Assembly: GCA_030538185.1 (NCBI GenBank) | Contig: JAUNUK010000001.1 | Span: 34,657 to 98,656 of the forward strand | Length of the DNA: 64,000 bases | Reading direction: 5' to 3' | DNA from: Actinomycetaceae bacterium | GTDB taxonomy: Bacteria > Actinomycetota > Actinomycetes > Actinomycetales > Actinomycetaceae | In this document: positions 27,059 through 34,309 of the stretch, in pieces | How the letters are laid out: each line of letters begins with the position of its first letter | How positions within the stretch are numbered: position 1 is the first letter of the stretch | Translations under genes and position numbers: made by a program | Notes under the pieces: model-generated | Databases searched by the model: none | What the model was told of the DNA's origin: nothing | The model's input: the letters and a program-made list of their open reading frames with translations, nothing else

Positions 27059-27642
27059 TTTGCTGTCTCTGCTTTCTCAGTTTTGTTTTGGGTTGATTTG
27101 CCGTAATACTGCCCCGCCCACCGTCGCTTTACGCTGGCAATTCGTAAAGGGTCTTGCCAGTCTTTTAGGTCACGGAACAAAAGGTCATAATTCAGGGGGA
27201 GTTCAAGTTTTGCTGCTTTCAGCTGCTTAATTAGTCCTTGAAGGTGTAGAACCATGCGGGTAACATCAGTGTTTGTAACTGCACGCATAAACCGTTTATC
27301 AAGGGCTTCTTTACTGAACTTGTCATTGTCTCTAAGCTTTCTAAGAGCCGTGGCTATGCTTACGCCAGGCGCTTCTTCCACGTCCCCCCTGTGCACCTTG
27401 TATGAAGCACTTTGTTGATGGATAGCGAAGAGGACCATGGTCAGATGTTCTGCGCGGAGCTTACGTGTCAGGAAACCGGATTCCTGAAGTTCCCTATAAA
27501 ACGGCCACATTTCTGGCACCTCGCCAGGCTCCTTGGATATTCCGCGGCGAAACGCGGATAAGACTGCCGTGTGTTCGGAGAGGTCTTTATTGAACAGTTG
27601 CCAAAAAGGTCTGTTATCAGATGTTGTTTCCTGGTCAGTCAT
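27055..27642 (-). CDS. cse2: Cascade small subunit Cse2 (CasB)
   Basis: 195 residues from ATG 27642 (MTDQETTSDNRPFWQLFNKD), chosen for the AAAGGAGTAACA ribosome site; a longer upstream frame exists inside cse1. RRGISKEPGEVPEMWPFYRE, ALRKLRDNDKFSKEALDKRF and VLHLQGLIKQLKAAKLELPL are family-like helical stretches. Two copies stabilise the non-target strand in Cascade. The start overlaps the cse1 stop by 8 bp. Confidence 0.92.
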   Translation of the reverse strand: MTDQETTSDNRPFWQLFNKDLSEHTAVLSAFRRGISKEPGEVPEMWPFYRELQESGFLTRKLRAEHLTMVLFAIHQQSASYKVHRGDVEEAPGVSIATALRKLRDNDKFSKEALDKRFMRAVTNTDVTRMVLHLQGLIKQLKAAKLELPLNYDLLFRDLKDWQDPLRIASVKRRWAGQYYGKSTQNKTEKAETAK

Positions 27643-29212
27643 TGTTACTCCTTTCTTGTGCTTTTCTATGTTCATGTGCTTCAGGCAGAGCATTCTTCAA
27701 GGCTCCGTAACAATAAATCCGCGCTTGGATTATGTCGTCCATAGCTTCAGAGGATCCTGCTTTGCTGATTGCTGAATCAAGAAGGGGATCCCCAACAGAG
27801 CGAGCGAGGCTGTAGGCCTGAAGCTGCCATGCCAACACCAGGTCATCAAGATCCTGTTTGGGGTCACGCATGTTTTGAAGCAGCGCTATTATCGAAGGTC
27901 CGATGGTGAAAGAGAATCGGTCCCCAACCCGTTGGCCCTTGTCCCAAGGAATCGGCTCTGCCTTTTGCGCACGGCGCAGGTTTGCATCCAGACTGTTGAG
28001 GGCCTTAACCAGACTTTCTGAGGCCTCGGCAACCTTAGTCATCTCTTCATGTACTTCGGAATCGTTCTGCACAAGCCCACGGAGGGGGAGTGGAAGCCGC
28101 TCTGTAATGACGTCTTCAATTATTGCGGACATAGTTCCGTAGGAGACTCCTACCAGTAGAACATCTAGGGGATAGTCTTCGTCCAGGAATTTTTCGTGGC
28201 GTAGTTTGTTGATTGTGGACAAGCCAATAGACGTGTCCTTGCCTCCTTCAGATGCGCCAATAGTAGTCAAGGCAGGAATTCCACGCCACGGAGCTTGGCC
28301 AGATTGGTGACGTAAGCTTCGCCGTCCGTTTGGGGCTTTCTTGTCTATTCGCCAAACAGTTTGAGGTTCGAAATCTGGAACGAATTCCGTTCGATCCCCT
28401 GATGAGACGACGGCTGATGTAAAACCAGATTTTGCCTCATTAGGAATCATGCGAACACGTCGGGAGGACCACGTTAGTGCTTCCAGGATTCCTCGGGGTT
28501 GGCGTTTTTCCCATTTTTCGCTCACAGAGCGCCTCCACAAAGGAAGATCGCCCTCAATGTCCTTTGAATCCAGAGGGTAGTTCAGCATCAAGGTTTCGAA
28601 GAGGTTCCTTCCCAGCGGAACAACTGCCCCCAGCTGGCCCAGATATCCAGTTAAGTTTCCTGAGGTCTTACCCGATTTGACCTCTGGATCCCCAAGGGCT
28701 CCAGTCTTTATTCCTGCGGTATCCCATCCTTGAATTTCTATCAGTCGAAGCGCTGCCTCGGCGGGGGCCAAGTCCGGGAGGTCATTATCGATCAGGGAAG
28801 AGAATAGAGGCGTGTTATTCCCAGCAGATACTCCTGGCATCAGAATACCAATGGGCTTGAAGCCGCCGTCGCTCACGGGTTCTAAACCCGCAACCTGGTA
28901 AAAAGGATAATCGGGATGGAACAGATCGAAACGTTCAGAATATTCATCTAGATAGCCGAGGACGGTGTCGTCGAAGTTGCCTGAATCCCAGGTTTTCTTC
29001 CACCATTCCATGTCGCCGCTGACACGGTGAGCGTCGAAAAGGATTGCCTCGAGGACGCGGATAAGTGACACAGTGGTTGTGCCGTTCAGGCCGTAAAAAT
29101 CTGTGATCTCCTTAGCCTGTTCAAAAACCTGCCGAAGACTTAGCAGATCCGGGCCCCGTGGCATGAGGGCAGGAACCCAAGGTTTTTCAATGAGATCGAA
29201 TGAGTGAGTCAT
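27635..29212 (-). CDS. cse1: Cascade large subunit Cse1 (CasA, Cas8e)
   Basis: 525 residues. MTHSFDLIEKPWVPALMPRG, SLRQVFEQAKEITDFYGLNG, YLDEYSERFDLFHPDYPFYQ and PLWRRSV...RGILEALTWSSRRVRM are typical of Cas8e. It recognises the PAM, opens target DNA and recruits Cas3. AGGAG sits 11 bp upstream of the ATG. The 204-bp gap before it, which follows cas3, contains a solo repeat and paired direct repeats, so it may have its own promoter separate from cas3. Confidence 0.94.
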   Translation of the reverse strand: MTHSFDLIEKPWVPALMPRGPDLLSLRQVFEQAKEITDFYGLNGTTTVSLIRVLEAILFDAHRVSGDMEWWKKTWDSGNFDDTVLGYLDEYSERFDLFHPDYPFYQVAGLEPVSDGGFKPIGILMPGVSAGNNTPLFSSLIDNDLPDLAPAEAALRLIEIQGWDTAGIKTGALGDPEVKSGKTSGNLTGYLGQLGAVVPLGRNLFETLMLNYPLDSKDIEGDLPLWRRSVSEKWEKRQPRGILEALTWSSRRVRMIPNEAKSGFTSAVVSSGDRTEFVPDFEPQTVWRIDKKAPNGRRSLRHQSGQAPWRGIPALTTIGASEGGKDTSIGLSTINKLRHEKFLDEDYPLDVLLVGVSYGTMSAIIEDVITERLPLPLRGLVQNDSEVHEEMTKVAEASESLVKALNSLDANLRRAQKAEPIPWDKGQRVGDRFSFTIGPSIIALLQNMRDPKQDLDDLVLAWQLQAYSLARSVGDPLLDSAISKAGSSEAMDDIIQARIYCYGALKNALPEAHEHRKAQERSNND

Positions 29213-29378
29213 GAAATATACTACTCCTAACTGTGTAGTAAATGAGATTACAAATCATACTTTATCGCTTGTTTGTTGAAACGGTCAAGGAGTTGGCAAC
29301 ATTGCTACGATTTGTTTACGTCCTCATAGACATGAGGGTTATCCATGTGTAGTAAAAGAGTGATTCCAAGATAGTCAC
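29213..29378 (-). promoter_or_regulatory. Likely cse1 operon control region with repeated TGTGTAGTAAA element
   Basis: An AT-rich region between cas3 and cse1. TGTGTAGTAAATGAG (29232-29246) and TGTGTAGTAAAAGAG (29346-29360) are near-identical direct repeats 114 bp apart. TACTAC (29219-29224) and GTAGTA (29235-29240) also form an inverted repeat around the cse1 ribosome site. These look like operator sites for a repressor of the Cascade operon; the regulator is not identified. Confidence 0.45.
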
Positions 29379-29406
29379 ATCGTCCCCGCACACGCGGGGG
29401 TCATCC
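29379..29406 (+). CRISPR. Solo CRISPR repeat between cas3 and cse1, opposite in orientation to the array
   Basis: A 28-mer differing from the GCGTGTGC-type array repeat only in its first base (27/28). It is read in crRNA sense on the plus strand, opposite to the array and cas genes, and lies 10 bp from the cas3 stop codon. No second repeat is present 61 bp away on either side. Confidence 0.9.
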
Positions 29407-29416
29407 GGTCTGCACA

Positions 29417-32287
29417 TCACTTACTCCACGGGTAGGTGATATGCAGACCGGTTTCTGGGTCGTAGACGACAGTGAATTCGCCGTGAGAGGTTGCGAAACT
29501 GGCTTTCCCGTCCCTATTTAGTTCAACGGCGATAGTCCGAGCGAGCATTGGTACGTCCTTCCAAGAAGGTAAGGGCTGTAAGCCGACAACCCAGGCACTA
29601 CGGTTGTCTTTCTTTCCGCTAGGCACAGACGCATGTGGATCTGCTACCCGAACAGTGTCACCAAGAACCTGTCGGGCAATGTCTGGGTTGGCACAGCATT
29701 CACCAAAATGTCCAAGCCTTGTTCCCTGCCCGTCTGGTTTCCCCAAGGAATCCAGTGCCCAATATTCGCCATCACGCTTAACCACCAAGGCAACCTCAAG
29801 GGAGGGCTCGCCATCGCGAACAGTGTGGGCCTCATCTTCAGTATCTGCCGCACGTTGAGAGTGAAGACCCGACAAGTCCTTTTTCGATGCCAGGGCGCTG
29901 TTTCTGCTCAGGACAAAGGAGCTAGCACGATTCGCGATGTCTTCTTTTTCTCTGGTTTCTTCAACCAACATCTTTTGGACGCCAGGCAGCCAGGAGGGTG
30001 GAAGATCCGTATGGTCGTCAGTGTCATATGCTTCAGCGACCAATGTAGGGATCTGTGAGGGGAGTGACCATAGAGCACCCCGAAGGATCTTTGAAGCTGT
30101 TCTATAGAGTGCATAGTTTCCATACACGTACTCGAAAGCTTTTGGAAATGCTGGAAGCTGCGTGTCTATAGCCACACCGCACACTAAAACCTTTGCTTTC
30201 CTCATGTTTTCGGGACGATCCTCAATAGGACGTTCGTGTCGGTGTAGACGACCAATACGTTGCAACAGCAAGTCCATCGGGGCAATATCGCTAACCAGCC
30301 AGTCCGCGTCGATATCGAAGCTTTGCTCTGCGATTTGTGTTGCCACAACAACCATTTGTTTAGGTCGACCGTTTTTCCGTGTATGGCTCTTGCCTAATAG
30401 CTCGACCAAATCTGCAGTTCTGTCGGCACGAGCCTTGGTGGTTAGTCGCCCATGAAGAAGCTGAACTGTCAGACCAGAATCTCTCAGTAGTCTGTAGAGT
30501 TCTTGTGCCCTGGCCACAGTGTTCATTACCGCAAGGACACAACCTTCCGTTGAGGCGTGTTTCAAAATTGCATCGGCAACAACTTCAACATCATTTGGAT
30601 CCGGGGTTTTTAAAGCCTCAAGAGTGACGTCGGCATCAGTGTTGTGCGGTTGGCAGACAAAAGAAAGTGAACATCCCGTTTCAACAGTACTGATCAACGG
30701 ATACCCGGTTCCTTCTAAAATCGGTGCATCCTGGCTGTTTTTGGATGGTTTTTCAGCCCAAGGTATGCCATTCCAATAGGCCATTGCCAGTTTTTGGCGC
30801 ATTTCAGGAGGCAATGTTGCTGACATGAGAATCGCCGGCACCTCGGCAGAAGCACACCAATGGAGTAGATCTTCAAGAAACTGGCTCATATAGATGTCAT
30901 AAGAATGAACCTCATCGATAATCAAGACTTTTCCGGCCAAACCTGCAAAACGCATAGCCACATAACGTGTCCTGGTTGCCGCATATAGGAGCTGGTCAAT
31001 GGTTCCTACGACCATGCTGGATAACAACCCACGTCTGTGTCCAAGTAGCCAATCGTTGGGGGCTGTTGCACTCCGATCTGTGATGTCTCCTGTTTTGTCG
31101 TCTTCATAGACTTCACCAAAGCTAAATGGCAGGCCGTACTCATCGACGCCACTCGATGGCGTATTTTTGGCACGCGAGTCCAAAGCTTTACGCCAATCTT
31201 CATTCATGAAGGCTTTTCCGTGAAGGAGACTAAGAGGAATCCCAGATTTAAATGAAGCTACCCAGGGGATGAATCGGTTATACATGGCATCGGTTGTGCC
31301 TTGTGTCGGCATGCCGAAAGCTACGCCACTACAACCGAATTTCTTGGCTAATATTTCGGCAGCAGCCAATCCTGCCTCAGTCTTCCCTTCCCCCATGGGA
31401 GCCTCAATGATCATGAGTCCTGGAGTTCTCATCTGCAATGCGGCCTTGAGTATTTCCTTTTGAAATGGTCGAGGATTGTTAATGCGAAAACGGTGATATA
31501 CGTTGAGATCATTGAGGAGAGGAGAATTAACACCCCAACCAGGTTTGAATCCGAAGTGGTCCCAGGCGTTATGTGCCCGCCCGCGAGCTTCTTCCATAGT
31601 GATAGCATCGGTGTCTAATCCAGGAAATTGGTCTGAACTGGCCAGCCAGTCTGCCATCGACAGATAGCCTGCAAAAGCGAGCTGTGCCCCTAGCGGCAAC
31701 CATCCCATCAATTGCTTAGGATCGATCGCAGTTTCTTCAAGCAGGTAATTTATAAGGCGCTGTTGAACAGTCCACCAATCTCCGCCACGGGATCCCCAAC
31801 CAAGAGCGTCTTTTTCCCGCCTTCTAAGTGATAAATCGCTGAAAATACCATGGTGTCCTTGAACGATATATTTCAGCCAGTCAAGACCATGGTTTTCCGA
31901 GCTATCGTTGATCCAACCATGCTCCTCATAGAGTCTGTCAAGAATGTGTGCCCCAGCCATGCCATGATATTTGTCCCTGACAACCACATCTTTTAATCCG
32001 GGAATCCCATCCAAGACTCGCTTTAGCAGCACATCATTCTTGCGTTGAAACGCGGGCGTAGCCTTCCCGATATCATGCACACCAGCCACAAATCGGAACA
32101 GGTCACGCCCATGCCCCGGTCCGCCGGACCCCTTATCCCACTGTCGCTTGGTTTGCTCCGACAGGTACTCATCCCAGATCAGTTCTGCCACAGCCACCGT
32201 GTCCAGTAAATGCCCGATCAGCGAATGAGGACGCCCTCCCGCATTTGATTTCGCCCACAACAGCCACAAGTCATCATTCGTTGCCAT
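29417..32287 (-). CDS. cas3: CRISPR nuclease-helicase Cas3 (HD + SF2 helicase), type I-E
   Basis: 956 residues. The N-terminal HD nuclease domain has HSLIGHLLDTVAVAELIWDE, GVHDIGKATPAFQ (His71-Asp72) and YHGMAGAHIL. The helicase domain has Walker A APMGEGKTEAGLAAAEIL, DEVHSYD, SATLP and VVATQIAEQSFDIDADW then RIGRLHRH. It is recruited by Cascade and degrades target DNA. GGGTGAG lies before the ATG. It is separated from cse1 by 204 bp; upstream (137 bp away) is the RluA-family gene on the same strand. Confidence 0.97.
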   Translation of the reverse strand: MATNDDLWLLWAKSNAGGRPHSLIGHLLDTVAVAELIWDEYLSEQTKRQWDKGSGGPGHGRDLFRFVAGVHDIGKATPAFQRKNDVLLKRVLDGIPGLKDVVVRDKYHGMAGAHILDRLYEEHGWINDSSENHGLDWLKYIVQGHHGIFSDLSLRRREKDALGWGSRGGDWWTVQQRLINYLLEETAIDPKQLMGWLPLGAQLAFAGYLSMADWLASSDQFPGLDTDAITMEEARGRAHNAWDHFGFKPGWGVNSPLLNDLNVYHRFRINNPRPFQKEILKAALQMRTPGLMIIEAPMGEGKTEAGLAAAEILAKKFGCSGVAFGMPTQGTTDAMYNRFIPWVASFKSGIPLSLLHGKAFMNEDWRKALDSRAKNTPSSGVDEYGLPFSFGEVYEDDKTGDITDRSATAPNDWLLGHRRGLLSSMVVGTIDQLLYAATRTRYVAMRFAGLAGKVLIIDEVHSYDIYMSQFLEDLLHWCASAEVPAILMSATLPPEMRQKLAMAYWNGIPWAEKPSKNSQDAPILEGTGYPLISTVETGCSLSFVCQPHNTDADVTLEALKTPDPNDVEVVADAILKHASTEGCVLAVMNTVARAQELYRLLRDSGLTVQLLHGRLTTKARADRTADLVELLGKSHTRKNGRPKQMVVVATQIAEQSFDIDADWLVSDIAPMDLLLQRIGRLHRHERPIEDRPENMRKAKVLVCGVAIDTQLPAFPKAFEYVYGNYALYRTASKILRGALWSLPSQIPTLVAEAYDTDDHTDLPPSWLPGVQKMLVEETREKEDIANRASSFVLSRNSALASKKDLSGLHSQRAADTEDEAHTVRDGEPSLEVALVVKRDGEYWALDSLGKPDGQGTRLGHFGECCANPDIARQVLGDTVRVADPHASVPSGKKDNRSAWVVGLQPLPSWKDVPMLARTIAVELNRDGKASFATSHGEFTVVYDPETGLHITYPWSK

Positions 32288-32424
32288 AACTCACCCTATC
32301 CATAGACCCGGAACGCTCGAGGTCACTTGACGTCAGCAGTTGCCTCACCGCCTGCGTTAACACCCTTTGCGTTGTCATGTTCAAAAGTTACAACCAACCC
32401 CGGACACGAAAATGTTGAACAGTG

Positions 32425-33552
32425 TTACCGCAGGTAGTCCAGGGTTTGATGGCTTTTGATGGAGTTTGCGGTACCGTCTACGGGGTCTGTGAATTCCAAG
32501 GAATGCGCCAGCAGCTGCAGTCCCGTAACGTCTACATCACCAGACCCCTCACCATAGGTTTCATCGCCCACAATCGGTATCCCCGCATACGCGAAATGCG
32601 CCCGGATTTGGTGCATTCGCCCGGTTACAGGTTCCACACAATACTTTCCGAGGGCGGCTTCTTCTTGACCCTGTTCGATCAGAGCAATCCTGGTTTCAGA
32701 GTTCGCCTCGGCATCCAATAAATTCTGCACGCCTCGCACACCGCGATCCTTACGAATGCACGTGCGCACAACTACGCCCTGCCCGACCGGAACATCACTG
32801 ACGACACCGCCCTCGGCAATGGGGGAAACTCCGAGGGGGAAACCTGAAGAAACCCACGAAACCCAAGGCCACAAGGGAGCAATCGTGTGGTAGACCTTGC
32901 GCACGCATCTACCCTCGAATAGGCCCTGGTACGCCCCGCGCCAGCGAGGATCCTTGACCATCAAGACCAGGCCGCGTGTGGGTAAATCTAGGCGGTGGGC
33001 GCACTGCAAATCGGGCAGCCCGAGGCGCTCGCGCAGCAGCACAGTCAAAGTTTGCGTGACGTGCGACCCGCGCGGAATACACGCGAGACCTGCGGGTTTA
33101 TCGGCCACGAGGAAGCGTTCGTTTTCGTAGACGACCTCAATGTCGCCCGTGAACGGCACTTCCTTGGGCAAGGGGCGGTAGGACCACAGAACGATACCAG
33201 GACGGTAAAGGGTGTGCTCATCCAAAACTGTGCCGTCGGCATCGAACCACATGCCCGCCCGGAAAGACTGCAGGATCTGCGCAGATGTCCGGCTACGCAC
33301 GCACGAGACCACAAAGTCCAACATTGTCGTCGGTGAAACAACAACATCACCAGGTGACGATGTTGCCCCGGGGTGACCTTCTTGTTCCGGGGTGGCGTTA
33401 TTAGAAGGCGACAGGTCGGAGCTGCTCGTAAGCCGGTGCGCTTCGTGGTTGTTCGTGCAGTCGCTGCGCGGAGGCGCTGTTGCCGGAGCGTCTGGGGTGC
33501 GCAGCCAAGATGCGCCGAAACCGGCACGCGCGGGCAATGGGGAACGGGGCAT
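32425..33552 (-). CDS. RluA-family RNA pseudouridine synthase
   Basis: 375 residues from ATG 33552, giving MPRSPLPARAGFGASWLRTP, the usual actinobacterial beginning of this subfamily; the frame is open further upstream. Residues ~85-150 form an S4-like RNA-binding part (RAGMWFDADGTVLDEHTLYR). The catalytic motif is CAHRLDLPTRGL (Asp ~residue 187), with KPAGLACIPRG, ...VRKVYHTI and GRMHQIRAHFAYAGIPIVGD. It converts uridine to pseudouridine in rRNA or tRNA; the target position cannot be told. Two dispersed motifs lie inside (32648, 32808), encoding AALGKY and PIAEGGVV in variable loops. Confidence 0.85.
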   Translation of the reverse strand: MPRSPLPARAGFGASWLRTPDAPATAPPRSDCTNNHEAHRLTSSSDLSPSNNATPEQEGHPGATSSPGDVVVSPTTMLDFVVSCVRSRTSAQILQSFRAGMWFDADGTVLDEHTLYRPGIVLWSYRPLPKEVPFTGDIEVVYENERFLVADKPAGLACIPRGSHVTQTLTVLLRERLGLPDLQCAHRLDLPTRGLVLMVKDPRWRGAYQGLFEGRCVRKVYHTIAPLWPWVSWVSSGFPLGVSPIAEGGVVSDVPVGQGVVVRTCIRKDRGVRGVQNLLDAEANSETRIALIEQGQEEAALGKYCVEPVTGRMHQIRAHFAYAGIPIVGDETYGEGSGDVDVTGLQLLAHSLEFTDPVDGTANSIKSHQTLDYLR

Positions 33553-33831
33553 GCTGCATAATCTACGCCTTCGGGAGCCTTGGGTGTTGTGGGTGTCGAC
33601 AAATGGCCTACGGGGTGTCGACAAATGGCCTACTCTTCGCATTAGGGAATGCAACGGCGCGCAGACATATCGCGTAGACCAGAGAAGATGCATAGTCGAA
33701 GGCCAAAAGTTGCAGAAAACTAGCGAAACACCTCGCAAAAGGCGGCCAATTGTGAACACCCGATAGGCCATTTGCAAACAGGCCGCCTCACACACCACAA
33801 CCCCAGGCAACATGGAACAATTCCACTGTAG
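33553..33831. promoter_or_regulatory. Divergent rluA-feoA intergenic region with tandem 21-bp repeat
   Basis: A 21-bp sequence (GGGTGTCGAC + AAATGGCCTAC) occurs at 33591-33611 and again at 33613-33633. The decamer AAATGGCCTA within it recurs inverted at 33764-33773. These three copies lie between the divergent rluA and feoA genes and may be regulator-binding sites or slippage duplicates. No gene is seen. Confidence 0.5.
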
Positions 33832-33850
33832 ACAGGCAAGGCAAACCTTA
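33832..33850 (+). promoter_or_regulatory. DtxR/IdeR-type iron box upstream of feoA
   Basis: ACAGGCAAGGCAAACCTTA matches the DtxR consensus TTAGGTTAGGCTAACCTAA at 13 of 19 positions. It lies immediately before TATGCT (33852-33857), a -10-like hexamer 7 bp from the feoA ATG, so an iron-bound repressor here would block the promoter. It shares AGGCAAGGC..ACCTTA with two other boxes in this window. Confidence 0.75.
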
Positions 33851-33864
33851 CTATGCTAAGCCTT

Positions 33865-34173
33865 ATGAAACTATCGGAATCCAAGCGTGGCCAGCGCGTT
33901 CGCATCCAGGATATAGGGGTCGCCCCCTGTTACCACCTGCGCATCCAAGAACTTGGCCTGCGCCCCGGCGCCGAAGCCACCGTCGTCCAACAATCACGAC
34001 TCATCGGCGCCGTCCTCGGTTTAGGAGGCGCACGCGTCGCCATCAACCGCGCCTCCACCAGACACATCGAGGTAGAACAGATCGTCAACCACAGTACAGG
34101 GATTTCCGAGGGCGTCACACAACAGAACGCAGCACCATCTCCAAGCCTGGTCGCAGCAACCGCGCAGGGGTGA
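33865..34173 (+). CDS. feoA: Ferrous iron transport protein FeoA
   Basis: 102 residues from ATG 33865. The SH3-like fold is recognisable: MKLSESKRGQRVRIQDIGVA, HLRIQELGLRPGAEATVVQQ, GGARVAINRASTRHIEVE. FeoA assists FeoB in Fe(II) uptake on the cytoplasmic side. No ribosome site is visible; TATGCT 7 bp upstream suggests a leaderless transcript. An upstream in-frame ATG at 33853 would put the start inside the -10. The C-terminal tail after ~residue 74 is extra and includes a TTTCCGAGGGCG motif (34103-34114). It is under an iron box. Confidence 0.85.
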   Translation: MKLSESKRGQRVRIQDIGVAPCYHLRIQELGLRPGAEATVVQQSRLIGAVLGLGGARVAINRASTRHIEVEQIVNHSTGISEGVTQQNAAPSPSLVAATAQG

Positions 34174-34235
34174 CCAACAGGACTCTCACACACCTGCACA
34201 AGCCAAGGCCACGTGCCGAAAGAAGGCTTTGTTTT

Positions 34236-34283
34236 CGAGTGCAGGCTCCCAGTCCCTGCTTTCGAGCACAAACCCTGCACTCG
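34236..34283 (+). repeat. Inverted repeat in feoA-feoB gap
   Basis: CGAGTGCAGG (34236-34245) pairs with CCTGCACTCG (34274-34283) across 28 nt, ending 26 bp before the feoB start. It could shape translation of feoB or be a partial terminator; no T-tract follows. Confidence 0.5.
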
Positions 34284-34309
34284 CCAAGTAATAGAGGAAG
34301 TAATACTCC

